Assembly (NCBI GenBank): GCA_038380435.1
Contig: JAWZYU010000001.1
Coordinates: 9,962,001 to 10,026,000, forward strand
Reading direction: 5' to 3'
Length of the DNA stretch: 64,000 bases
Origin: Ryuthela nishihirai
Lineage: Eukaryota; Arthropoda; Arachnida; Araneae; Heptathelidae
Position numbers and translations under genes: made by a program
In this document: one piece after another, positions 1 through 11,500 of the stretch
Numbering within the stretch: position 1 is the stretch's first letter
How the letters are laid out: each line of letters opens with the position of its first letter
Notes under the pieces: generated by a model
What the model was told of the DNA's origin: nothing
What the model saw: only the letters and a program-made list of their open reading frames with translations
The model's database searches: none

Positions 1-2870
1 TTCTTTAAACATCCCACTAACCATTTTCTCTCCATAGATAGTTGGAATGTGAGGACTCTGCACAGAGCTTTTTCTCTTGATGTCCTCACACAAGAATTCC
101 ACCATTATAATTTAGATATTCTTGGCTTGCAAGAGACCAGATGGACAGATAAAGGTCAGATTCTTAAAAATAATCTTAAATTTCTCTTTTCAGGGAGGGA
201 CAACAATAAGCATCACCAAGGCGTGGGTCTGCTTATTAGCAGACACGCTAGTGATGCTCTTCTAGGATATGAGTGCATTAATGAAAGGTTACAGCAAAAT
301 TTCAGACAAGCATTAAAGATCTGAATGTTATCTGCTGTTATGCCCCCACTGAAGATGCCGATGAGGATGAGAAGGATAGGGTTTATGAACAACTTATGGA
401 TATTTTGAATTCTTTCAAGAAAGGAGATATTACCCTTGTTCTTGGTGACTTCAATGCCAAAATTGGTACTGACTCTGACCTTTGGGGAGGAGTAATAGGC
501 CCTTTTGGTATTGGTAGCTGCAATGGCAATGGGCAGCATCTCCTGCAGGTAAGCAAACTCAATGGATTCAGAATAACTAACACTTATTAGAAACACCGCG
601 ACATACATAAGTACACATGGGTTTCACCTGATAGACTGCATAAGAATATGATTGATTATATTTATTAACAGCAAATGGGCTAGTTCTGTTAGGAATACCA
701 GACATAGAGTGGAGCTGAAATTGGATCTGACCATTACCTTGTTAAAAGTGTCTTGCAACTTAAACTTAAAAAAAAGTGTTGTGCTAGGGTTAAAAATTTA
801 CCTTTAATACTGAAGCTCTGAATGACAAAGTTATAGCCAAAGCTTACCATGATAGGTTACTTAGTCATTATGACAGTCATGGTTTGCTTACTACTGAAGT
901 TGAGGAAGAATGGGGCCATTTTAAACAGGCTTTTTTGGAAACTAAAAGTACTCTTTTAGGAAAAAAGAAGCAGAGGAGACAGAATTATCTGAGTGATAAC
1001 GCACTTGGGCTTATTTCAGAAAGAAAAAACGGCAGAAATGACCTTAATCAATACCCTACTAGTCCTAACAGAAAGCATTACAGAGAATTTAATAAATGTG
1101 TAAAGGATCAGTTAGCTGCTGATAAGAATCTTTGGCTTGTTGGCTTGGCTGACAAAGCCGAGGAAGCAGTTTAGACAGCACAACAGCAGAGAGCTGTACC
1201 AGATAGTTAATGCTTTGTGTGGTAGAAAATGGACAAGTATACAGGGATTGAAGGATAAACAAGGTAAGGTCAGGGCTAGGTGGGCTGAGTATTTCGGTGA
1301 TGTAGAACGGTGTGGTTAGTTCTACTCCCATTGTTTCCAATGATGATAGATGCATTGGTGGCTTTAATGTTGGCCCTACACAATCTGAAGTTATTTTGGC
1401 TAATTCTAAACTTAAATTTCATAAATCCCCAGGGGTATATGAAATTACTACGGAAGCGCTTAGAGCTGGGAATGTTTCGGTTACCACACGGATGACTGAA
1501 ATTTTGAATATCTTTTATGATAAAGGCATGGTTTCTAAAGATTTTACCAGACATATTATTATCGCTATTTTGAAAAAGGTGATCGCAGTTCTTGTGATAA
1601 CTATAGGGGTATCAGCCTACTCTCAGTTCCAGGGAAAGTTCTTTGCATGATTGTGCTTAACAGAATTAAGAATCTGACAGGCAATTTCATGATGAGCAAT
1701 ATGGATTCAGAAGTGGTAGGGGATGTGTGGATCAGATATTTTCAGTGGTTGCTTAGCTTTGTTGATTTCGAAAAGGCTTTCAACTCTGTTGATCGTCATA
1801 ATTTGTGGTTGATTGCGAGATCATATGGTATACCAGACAAGTTAGTTAACAATGAAAGCTCTCTATAATAACACTGAGTCGTATGTGAGAGTTGGTAAGG
1901 CTTGTAGCAATTGGTTTAGCATTACATCTGGAGTTCGACAAGGGTGCATTTTGTATCTTTTTCTCTTTAGTTTGGTTATTGATTATGTTATGTGAAATTC
2001 ACTTCAAGGGAAAGATTTTGGCCTTAAATGGGCTGGACATCACACATTTCTGATTTAGATTATGCTGATGATTTAGCCATTTTGCCAAATGACGTTGATG
2101 AGATTAACTCATTCCTTCGAGCTGTTGATGAAACTGGTAGTAGAGTAGGTTTGGGTTATAAACAGAGAGAAAACTAAATTGATGAAAATTGGTCAGACAG
2201 GCTGTGATTCACTTAATCTGAATGGCTGCAATCTGGAGCAGGTGTCACAGTTTAATTATCTTGGGAGCTATGTAACAGATAATGGTGATGCATGGCATGA
2301 GATTAACAGATGAATAGGGATTGCTACCGGGACTTTTAAGAATCTATGGAGACTGTGGAGAAATAGGCGTATACACCTAAAGACTAAAATTAGACTGTAT
2401 AATAGTTTGGTTCTTACTAGGGTTAGTTTTGGTAGTGAAACTTGGACACTTTGTAAACAAGATAACAGGAAAGTAGATTCTTTTGATTCTAGATGATTAT
2501 GCAGTATCTTGGGCATTAGGTGGTTCAACTTTGCAACTAATGATGAGGTTAGGCAAAGGAGTCTGCAACCTCCTTTAAGCAGCATATTGTGCAGAGAGAG
2601 ACTCCACTAGTTTGGCCATGTTGCCCATATGGATAATTATAGATTGGCAAATAGGGCTATGAACAGTGTGCCTAAAGGCCTCAGAAAGAGGGGGAGACCT
2701 AGGATGCGGTGGGCAGACAATGTCAAACAGGACCTTGTTAGAATTGGTGTGTAATGGCCGGATGCAGCAATGTAGCTAAGGACAGACATGCTTGGAGAAC
2801 TAAATTGCATGGTTTGGTTGGACCTCCATTGCCCATGGCTGCTTGAGGATGATGAAGTTGTTTTACTTCT
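1..2870 (+). mobile_element. APE-type non-LTR retrotransposon (RTE-like LINE), copy 1, decayed, 5' end outside window
   Basis: Frames broken by stops and frameshifts together encode a LINE polyprotein. Positions 49-320 give the start of an apurinic-type endonuclease (WNVRTL, then LDILGLQETRW). Positions 400-590 continue it with the LVLGDFNAKIG motif. Positions 880-1310 are the linker. RT follows from about 1560, with VDFEKAFNSVDR near 1760, the QGC motif near 1940 and YADDLA near 2060. The C-terminal part from 2150 to 2750 includes the NYLGSYVTDNG, SETWTLCKQ and KRGRPRMRWADN segments typical of this LINE class. The same protein is encoded in the opposite orientation by the copy at 4290-6565, which confirms the reading. 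No frame is intact, so this copy is dead. The RTE-like assignment rests on motif style only. Confidence 0.85.
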
Positions 2871-2872
2871 GA

Positions 2873-3035
2873 GTGTCACTTTTTTTATACATATTGGGCT
2901 AAATGGCCAGGCCACATGGACCCTGTGGGCCACTGCTTAATGTCACATCCCACCCAACAGGAGGCGGCCTTTCCAAGCCCATCTGTGTTCTGTACTTGCT
3001 GTGGGCAGGGTTGGGGAGTTTTGCAGAAATAAAAC
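2873..3035 (-). mobile_element. SINE family B fragment
   Basis: A diverged piece of the tRNA-derived SINE seen intact at 53755-54142, in reverse orientation. It retains the GGGCTAAATGGCCAGG block, the GGCCTTTCCAAGCCCATC block and the GGGCAGGGTTGGGGAGTTTTG block. The middle is deleted. It sits directly against the 3' end of the first LINE copy. Confidence 0.7.
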
Positions 3036-4140
3036 TCAATGCAGTTTCGAAGTATGAAAATGAAAAGTTTACAATGGGAAAACATGTTGTGATTGGCAAT
3101 ATGCTGTATTATGTAAATAAAACTTTTCGCATGAAATTTCGACATTTATGTTGTGCATAAAATGGCGATCAGCAATTTTTTCCTGAACAACGGATTGACC
3201 CCTAAGACCCAGTGGGTGGGGAAATGTAATTAATTTTCTTTCAGGAAATTTTGTCTGTTTGCAGAGAAAAATTAAAACTTCTTTTCGTATTGGATATGTA
3301 TTGATGAAATATTATGATTTCCACTTTCCGAATCTTCCAAAAGCTATAAATGAGCCCATTACTAAAGTTCAAAAAAGATGAAAATTTCAAAAATGAAAAC
3401 GAATATTGTAAACAATATAGTTATGCTAGAAGTTCGAAATTTTGATGATGGAACGTAAATGTTATGACGTTTCATTGGCAACAATGAGTTCACCTTAGAC
3501 CGAGATGCTTGCGATCTGAATCCGAGATGGGGGGGGGGGGGGGGGGAATTCTTTTAAGAAAATATTGTTTGCATAAAGAGGTAAAATATAAATTACTTTG
3601 ATGTTGGACAGTTATTAATGAAATATTAATTTCCGAATTAATATTTTAAGCCTTTTCTGAATTTCACAAAAGCTGTACCATCCCTCTACTGAAAAAAAAA
3701 GTTGAAAATTCCAAAACGAATATTGCAAACGATATAATTATGCTAGAAATTTTGGTGGCGGAATGAACAGATCACGATGTTCCATTAGCAACAATGAGTT
3801 CAGGGTGGAATGGTATTTCTTTTGCAAGGATATACCAGTAGCAGGAGGGCCCCATTTGAGATAAAAAATTGGTTTCTTTTTTAAAATTTCAATACTTATT
3901 CTTTTGAGAGTTGGTACGTGAAGCTTAGGAGTTTTTCCCCATTTCTGTGTAATTATTAAAAACATCCTGCTCTATGAGGTCAAAGGGGTGCACGACACTA
4001 AGGGACAGGAACACTATGTTTCTGATCCATTCCACGCCTGAATAAAGTGATCCCTTAAACCTAGTGTGAGTAATAAATAAATGCAACTGTTTTTCATTTG
4101 AATTGGTACTTCCTGAGCTACACCTACTGCATCTGGCCAA
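3036..4140. repeat. Gene-free AT-rich stretch with a diverged tandem duplication and a poly-G tract
   Basis: No gene is visible. Two related blocks at about 3290-3495 and 3600-3805 share ATTGTAAACAATATAG / ATTGCAAACGATATAA and end in CAACAATGAGTTCA. A third relative lies at about 60960-61150, so this is a dispersed repeat. A G run of about 17 bases follows 3530. Confidence 0.5.
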
Positions 4141-4290
4141 TGCACACCTATTAATATAATGCTAATTTATTAATAGGTGTGCATTTATATAATGCCATTA
4201 TATTAATAGGTGTGCATAGGCCAATGCACAGCTATTAATATAATGCCACCTATTAATATAATGCCAATGCACACCTATTAATATAATGCC
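4140..4290. repeat. Short tandem repeat at the 3' end of LINE copy 2
   Basis: Several imperfect units built from CACCTATTAATATAATGCC and TTAATAGGTGTGCAT in both orientations. They abut the 3' terminus of the minus-strand LINE and so may be its repetitive tail with later rearrangement. Confidence 0.55.
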
Positions 4291-6565
4291 AATTCTAATA
4301 AGGTTGACATTGTCTGCCCACTGCATCCTAGGTCTCCCCCTCTTTCTGAGGCCTTTAGGCACACTGTTCATAACCCTATTCGCCAATCTATAATTATCCA
4401 TACGGGTAACATGGCCAAACCAGCAGAGTCTCTCTCTGCATAATATGCTGCTTAAATGAGGTTGCAGACTCCTTTGTCTAACCTTATCATTAGTTACAAA
4501 GTTGAACCACTTAATGCCCAAGATACTGCATAACCCGTAACTGGTATGGTACATTTTCTGGAACGGTGTTGGTAAGGTTGGGTCAGGGAGTCTTAGTGGC
4601 TCAAAATACATGAAGTCATGGCATCTCACTGATTTCTGATAGGTTACTATTGATTTTCAGATATTTAACAAATTATTTGAATTATTCATTATTTGAACTA
4701 TGAAGAAAAATAATAGCGCTGGGGTCTGGTAGACCCCGCATACCAGTTACGGGATAAGCATCTAGAATCAAAAGCATCTAGTTTCCCGTTATCTTGTTTA
4801 CAAAGTGTCCAAGTTTCACTACCATAACTAACCCCAGAAAGAACCAAACTATTATACAGTTTAATTTTAGTCTTTAGGTGTATACGCCAATTTCTCCACA
4901 CTCTCCATAGATCCTTAAAAGCCCGGTAGCAATCCCTATTCGTCTGTTAATCTCATGCCACACATCACCATTATCTGTTACATAGTTCCCAAGATAATTA
5001 AACTGTGACACCTGCTCCAGATTGCAACCATTGAGATTAACTGAATCATAGCCTGCCTGACCAATTTTCATCACTTTAGTGTTCTGTTTATAACCAAACC
5101 TACTCTATTACCAGTTTCATCAACAGCTCAAATAAAAGAGTTCATATCATCAAAATCTAAATCAGAAATTTTTGTATCTCCAGTCCATTTAAGGCCAAAA
5201 TCTTTCCCTTGAAGTGAATTTCACATAACATAATCAATAACCAAACTAAAGAGAAAAAGATACAAAATGCACCCTTGTCAAACTCCAGAAGTAATGCTAA
5301 ACCAATTGCTACAAGCCTTACCAACTCTCACATATGACTCAGTGTTATTATACAGAGCTTTCATTGTTAACTAACTTGTCTGGTATACCATATGATCTCA
5401 CAATCAACCACAAATTATGACTATCAACAGAGTTGAAAGCCTTTTTGAAATCAACAAAGCTAGCAACCACAATTGAAAATATCTGATCCACACATCCTGT
5501 ACTACATCTGAATCCATAGAAATTGCCTGTCAGATTCTTAATTCTGTTAAGCACAATCATGCAAAGAACTTTCCCTGGAACAGAGAGTAGGCTGATACCC
5601 CTATAGTTATTACAAGAACTGATATCATCTTTTTAGAAAATAGAGATAAAAATAGCTCTGGTAAAATCCTTAGGAACCATACCTTTATCATAAAAGATAT
5701 CCAAAATTTCAGTTATCCAAGTGGTAATTGAAACATTCACAGCTCTAAGCATTTCCGTAGTAATTTCATCTACCCTGGGGATTTATGAAGTTTAAGTTTA
5801 GAAATAGCCAAAATAACTTCAGATTGTGTTATAGGGCCAACATTAAAGCCACCAATGCATCTATCATCATTGCAAACAATGGGAATAGAACTAACCACAC
5901 TGTTTAGAATATCACTGAAATGCTCAGCCCACCTAGCCATGACAGAATCCTCACCTTCTATAACCTTACCTTTTTTATCCTTCAATCCCTGTATACCAGT
6001 CCGTTTTCTACCACACGAAACATTAACGATCTGGTACAGCTCTCTGCTGTTGTGTTGTCTAACTGCTTCCTCGTCAGTCAAACCATCAAGCCAAAGATTC
6101 TTATCAGCAGCTAACTGATCTTTTACACGTTTATTAAGTTCTCTGTAATGCTTTCTATTAGGACTAGTAGGGTATTGATTAAGGACATTCCTGCAGTTCT
6201 TTCTTTCCGAAATAAGCTCAAGTGCCTTATCACTCAGATAATTCTCCTCTTCTGCTCCTTTTTTTCCTAAAAGAGTACTGTTAGTGTCCGAAAAAGCCTG
6301 TTTAAAATGATCCCATTCTTCCTCAACTTCAGTAGTAAGCATACCATTACTGTCATAATGACTAAGTAACCTATCATGGTAAGCTTTGGCTATAACTGGT
6401 TCATTCAGAGCTTCAGTATTAAAAGCAAATTTTTTAACCCTAGCACAACACTTTTTAATTTAAGTTGCAAGACACTTTTAACAAGATAATGATCAGATCC
6501 AATTTTAGCTCCACTATATGACCTGATATTCCTAACAGAACTAGCCCATTTGCTATTAATTAATA
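4290..6565 (-). mobile_element. APE-type non-LTR retrotransposon (RTE-like LINE), copy 2, decayed
   Basis: Minus-strand counterpart of the copy at 1-2870. The longest open piece, 6342-5770, spans the linker before RT (KGKVIEGEDSVMARWAEHF, then KLKLHKSPG). Positions 5560-5348 carry the VDFKKAFNSVDSH segment. Positions 5074-4698 carry NYLGNYVTDNGD and SETWTLCKQD. Positions 4629-4300 carry the CRERLCWFGHVTRMD and GRPRMQWADNV segments. The endonuclease region is lost beyond about 6560. Several stops and shifts make it non-functional. It is interrupted by a 220-bp TIR element at 4534-4753. Confidence 0.85.
4534..4753. mobile_element. 220-bp TIR element (piggyBac-like MITE) nested in LINE copy 2
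   Basis: A 15-bp perfect terminal inverted repeat, CCCGTAACTGGTATG on the left and its reverse complement on the right, bounds 220 bp of non-coding DNA. ATAA is present on both sides (4530-4533 and 4754-4757). LINE copy 1 has the undisrupted site at about 2490-2510 with a single copy of these bases, so the duplication is direct evidence of insertion. The CCC start and TTAA-like 4-bp duplication suggest a piggyBac relative. The ATAA variant leaves the superfamily open. Confidence 0.75.
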
Positions 6566-7012
6566 TATAATAAATTGCTAAAAGGTTAATGCAGAATGCC
6601 ACACTGGCCATGTTTGAGAATGGTTCACGGAATGTGAGAAAGACTTCCAGGTATTGCCCTGGCCTCCAAATTCCCCAAACATTGATCCAATTGAGTAACT
6701 GTGGTTTGTGTTGGAACAGCGTATCCGATCTGCAGTGGCTCAACCATGTAACTTACAAGAGTTGAAGGATCTGCTAGTAACGTGTTGGTACCAGATACCA
6801 TAAGACACATTTAGAAATCTTGTAGTGTCCATGCCTCGCCGGGTAAGAGCTGTTTTGGCAGCATGTGAAGGACCAACATCATATCAGGCGGTCATAATGT
6901 TTTGGCTCTTTGGTGTGTAAGTACTAATAAAATACTACTATTTGCATTTCCAAAATTATTCATCGGTTCGAATTAAACTTTTAAAGAGTGCAAAAGTAGG
7001 CAACAGAAAAAC
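6566..7012. other. No recognisable feature
   Basis: Unassigned sequence between the LINE and the SINE cluster. Short open frames on the minus strand lack any family signature. Confidence 0.4.
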
Positions 7013-7590
7013 TTCATTCTCTTAAAAATCAATCCAAAGTGAATGCACAGTATTCTCTGTTAAGATAGTTGGGTTGTTTTACCTATGAGCGGCACTTTTT
7101 TGCACACCATGGGCTAAATGGGCAGGTCACAAGGACCCGAAGGCTCAGAGAAGGTGGGGGGAGGGGACCCACTGGAACAGCTGTTGGGAGACAGATGGTA
7201 GCCCCCCATCAAGGCCATCCAGCGTGTTCTTTAATGTGCACAGGATATGGCTCTCCCGCACACGGGGCCACGGCTTAACGTCCCATCAGACGGACGACGG
7301 CCTTTCCAAGCCCATCGGTGTCCCCTACTGACCGTGGGCAGGGCGGGGAATTTTGCGGAGATAAATCTCAACACTGACCCAGCTGGGACTCGAACCTGGG
7401 AACTACAGATTACGAGCCTGGCTCGCTACTGACTGAGCCACCCCCGCCCCTGTTAAGATAGACATCAAACATTAATTAATGGATTCTGAAACAAATTCAG
7501 CGCCGCCATGGTGGGAATCGAACCCACATCCTCTCCAGATTGATGCCAGAACGTGCTACCATTGCACCACGCGTCAGACAATGAAATTTT
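7013..7590 (-). mobile_element. SINE family D (tRNA-derived), copy 1, split by a SINE B insertion
   Basis: The minus strand reads a tRNA-like head (7585 to about 7500) with A-box-like GTGGTGCAATGGTAGCACG and B box GGTTCGATTCCCACC. A body follows containing CATTAATTAATGTTTGATG and, beyond the insertion, TACTGTGCATTCACTTTGG. Copies at 7716-7860 and 7965-8095 share head and body. It is a tRNA-derived retroposon and not a functional tRNA, because no acceptor stem can be drawn. Confidence 0.65.
7069..7450 (-). mobile_element. SINE family B, full-length copy
   Basis: Full-length reverse-orientation SINE. On the minus strand it starts GGGGCGGGGGTGGCTCAGTC (tRNA head, B box GGTTCGAGTCCC) and ends at GGTAAAACAACCCAA. 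The flanking duplication TGTTAAGATAG occurs at 7058-7068 and 7451-7461, which fixes the boundaries and shows insertion into SINE D. Confidence 0.88.
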
Positions 7591-7715
7591 TCAAAATATG
7601 ACCTTCACTGAGACAGCGCCACCTATACTCAAGGAGATGCAACTTTTTCAGTCGTTGCCATTGATTATCAGATGTTAATGAGAAGGTCGCTAACGCTAAG
7701 ACGTTAATATATAAT

Positions 7716-8095
7716 TAAAAATCAATCCAAAGTGAATGCACAGTATTTCCTGTTAAGATAGACATCAAACATTAATTAATAGATTCTGAAACAGCTACCA
7801 TTGCCATATACCAACCTGAAATGCTATCATTGCACCACACGTCGGACAATGAAATTTTTCAGAAAAATTTCATTGTCCGACGCCATGGTCGAGTGGTTAG
7901 CACACTTGGCTACTGATCTAAGGGACCTGGGCTCATTGCAATGAAATTTTTCAGAAAAATTTCATTGTCCGACGCCTGGTGCAATGGCATGAATCTGGAG
8001 AGATGCGGGTTCGATTCCCACCATGGCGGCGATGAATTTTTTTCAGAATCTATTAATTAATGTTTCATTTCATTCACTTTGAAAACAAGATTCCC
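7716..8095. repeat. Head-to-head SINE D copies with duplicated palindrome and SINE A fragment
   Basis: A second SINE D copy runs on the minus strand (about 7860-7716) and a third on the plus strand (about 7965-8095). Between them is a perfect 19-bp-arm palindrome at 7841-7881 (GTCGGACAATGAAATTTTT and its complement). Most of the palindrome is repeated at 7938-7973. A tRNA-head fragment of SINE A lies between (about 7882-7937). Confidence 0.65.
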
Positions 8096-8582
8096 AAATG
8101 TTCCAGTGGCAATACGCATTCTTCTAGGATTTTTTTTCCCCCACAGGAATCCAAAAGAGATTACATAAAACATTATTTTCATTGAATTAATGTAAATGAC
8201 CCATTTATCTATTTTTAAGCACTGAATTGAATCTAGTTAAAAAAACACTCTTTCAAATACATTTACTACTAGAAATCAATGGGTGCCTTCAACAATTCTT
8301 GATTTCTAGACTGTTATTTTATCCTATCCTTATTTGACCTTATGACACTGGATTCTCATCACTTTAATAAGAATATTGACACAAAAAAATTAACAGGTAT
8401 CATAATTTGTAGATATGGAAAATAACATTATCTTTCAACCTATTTGAATATAATTGTAAAACTGTTTAAATAAAGAAATTATAACTTTCTGCTTCATTTG
8501 GCAGGACCCAATGAAATTTTACGGTCGGTTTGTTCACGGTCCTCAGCCAACAGATGGCACTGCTCAAAAAGCGTAGAATTTC
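8096..8582. other. No recognisable feature
   Basis: AT-rich DNA without coding or repeat signature that I can name. Confidence 0.4.
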
Positions 8583-11500
8583 GAGGTGTAAAGTATAACG
8601 TAGAAATGTACCTGTTGGTTGCCTATGGTTCTTTGATTTGTTTCTTTTGGGAGAGTAACGTGAAGTCCCATGTCATTTGATGGGAATGTTTACCATTTTT
8701 GCTTGATAACTCCTTGGGATAACATGTCTATGCAGCTAGAATTTAAGTCCATATGTATAAAATATTTAATGAAGGATTTTTAATGATAGCCAGAATAAGA
8801 ATAATTAATATTTTCCTGTTTTTTTTTTAAATTTCAATAAGATATGATAAATAATAACTTATTTAATGTAAGATATTTTGGAATTGAAATTAATGTTAGG
8901 AGTGTTGTTGGTGAAAGTGTTAGTAACTGTTTTGTAATGTTATGGTCAAGTCGTTTGGAAGTGGGAGTTCGGTAGCTTTTTATGGCTGTGTGTGTAGGGG
9001 GAATGTTTTTGTAAGTTACTCGGTGTGAGGGGTGTTTGAAGGGGAAGGAAGAAGATAGAATTATAGAATTATTTAAAAATTTTTTTGTGTTTAGTATGAT
9101 GCAGTTGCCGTCCCATGGTCGAGTGGTTAGCACACTTGGCTACTGATCTAAGGGACCTGGGTTTAAGCCCTGGCTAAGGCATGGATGTATGTGTCGTTTT
9201 GCTGAGGTCCTGCCATCCTCTCAGACCTACTTTGGCATATAAACTGACAGGCTCCTGTCAGACCTCTGTGGCAAGCAGCTGCTTGAGGGGGTATTTATTT
9301 CGCCGTCCCATGGCCGAGTAATTAGCGTGCTTGGCAACTGATCTAAGGGACCTGGGTTCAAGCCCCGGATAAGGCATTAACGTCTGTGTCGTTTTTCTGC
9401 TGAGGTCCTGCCATCCTCACAGACCTACTATGGCATATAAACTGACAGGCTCCTGTCAGACCTTTGTGGCAAGCAGCTGCTTGAGGGGGTATTTATTTTT
9501 TATTATGATGTAGTTAGCAGTATGTGTTTTATTGTGAGTGGAAAAAATGGCAAAAGTTTATAATATGGTGTAATTAAGTTTCAAAAATGAAAGTTTTTAT
9601 GGTGTGTTAGGGTTTTAGGAGAATAGTTTTTGGTGAAACATATAAAGTGAGTTTTCAGAGGATTCTAATGTAGTGGGGAGGTGGAGTACGCATGGCGGAA
9701 AGAATGCTGCAAGTTTTTCCGCGTGGGACTGAACATGGCAGTAGTAAGAACATGTGTATTTTATTATAGTAGTTTGGGATGAATTGAGTGATTTTTAGTA
9801 GTTATGTGTAGTATCATAATTATTAGTGTATTATAGTGATTTATTAATTTTGTTATACGTTTAGGAGTCTTTTAAAGTTACTTATCTGATTTACTGTTAA
9901 TATGTGGAAACATTTGGCAACTTTTGATGTAGAAATTATGGGTATTGTAGAATTGTCAGTGTAGAATAAAATGGCAATTTTTGATGGAGTCAGGAAGGTT
10001 AATCAACATTTTAGGGGAGGGTTATTTGAGCTATAAGATGTTTTTTTTGTTAGCTGTCTCTGATGAGATTATTTGGTTTCAGGGCTTTTTTATAATTTGG
10101 TCAGCGATGCACTGTTTCCGATTTTCGGTTTCTGTTGTCTGTGAGGTTGTTAAGTTTCGAAGGCTTTTTTAATAATTCGGTCAGCGGTGCACTGTTTCAG
10201 ATTTTCAGGTTTGTGCTGTGTGCGAGGACATTTAATTCAGTCCACAGTGCACTGTTTTCGATTTTCATGTTTTTCGGTTTGTATTGTCTCTGATGCTATT
10301 ATTTAGTTTTTTTTTTTATAATTTGGATTGGTGATGTACTGTTTCCAATTTTTATGCTTTTTGGTATGTTATCTCCGATGAAACTAGTTTTAGGTGCTTT
10401 TTTTATAATGTCAGTTATTGATGCATTATCGATGATGTTCCTGGTTTTGAGATTGGTGTTCGATTTCATTAATTCTGGTGATTTATTTAGGTTAATTATT
10501 GCATGTGTGACTGGATTAGCTTAGTTTGTGGAAAAGAGGGGGGGGGGGGAGAATATTTAAGGAATTTGTAGTATATGGGAAAGCAAATGTGTTGTAGTTT
10601 TTTTTTTAAGTTTTTTTAGTAATTTGTGGTTATGGGGGATGGTTTTTAGTGGAATCGCATATTTTTTATGTTGTGTTTGTTTACAACAGAAATTACCATT
10701 ACCATGGTAACAGTACTTGGCATTTGATGTAAACTCAAGTTATCATTACCATGTTAACAAAAAACAATCTTTTTTCTAGGAACCCCTGTTTAGGTTAGGG
10801 TCTGGGGGTTATGGGAATCAATGAAAAGGAGTTTTGTTACACTGCATAAAAAAAATGGCGGCTGAGGACCATGATGTGCACTACTGCAAATTTACTTTTT
10901 TAAATATCAAATGTTCCTATTCTGGAGTGACATCATTTGCAACATATTACTATGTTCAAAAACAACAAAATTTGAAAAATTATGCTTCAAACATCAAATA
11001 TTGGATTACTGATTTAAATCCATATGCATAAAGTACTTAACGAAAACTTATGCAGACATGATCCGTTTGTTAAGTGTTTGCGTGCTCTCTTGCGGATTTC
11101 CTTTGCATAGGAGTGACTCGAGAAAAGTCTAATTGGTCAGGCCTGTACTCTAACATTATTGGTCAAAAAATCCTTGACCCTGAAAGGGTTAATGGGATTA
11201 TTTAGTTCTGGAGGTTTTTCCATACTGTGGATCAGTAATAAATTGTTCGTGATAATTTGTGTGTTTAGGCTCGTTGTCTCTGATGGTATTTATTTAGTTC
11301 TGGGGTCTTTTTTATACTGTGGAATGTTTATAATTTTGTTTTTTTAGGCTTGCAATAAGATTGGCTTGTTCTGGGGGGGGGGGGGGTCAAAATGGCAGAA
11401 TGGTTGTTCATTGCTTTGCAGTATGTTCAGATTAAAATGGTTGTCTCGGATATTTTTTTTTAAATTGTGGAACTGCAATTCATTGTTTAGTGGATGCACT

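Noticed and set aside
7495..7590. Functional tRNA on the minus strand
   Set aside because: A and B boxes are present, but no acceptor stem, and the same head occurs in three SINE D copies.
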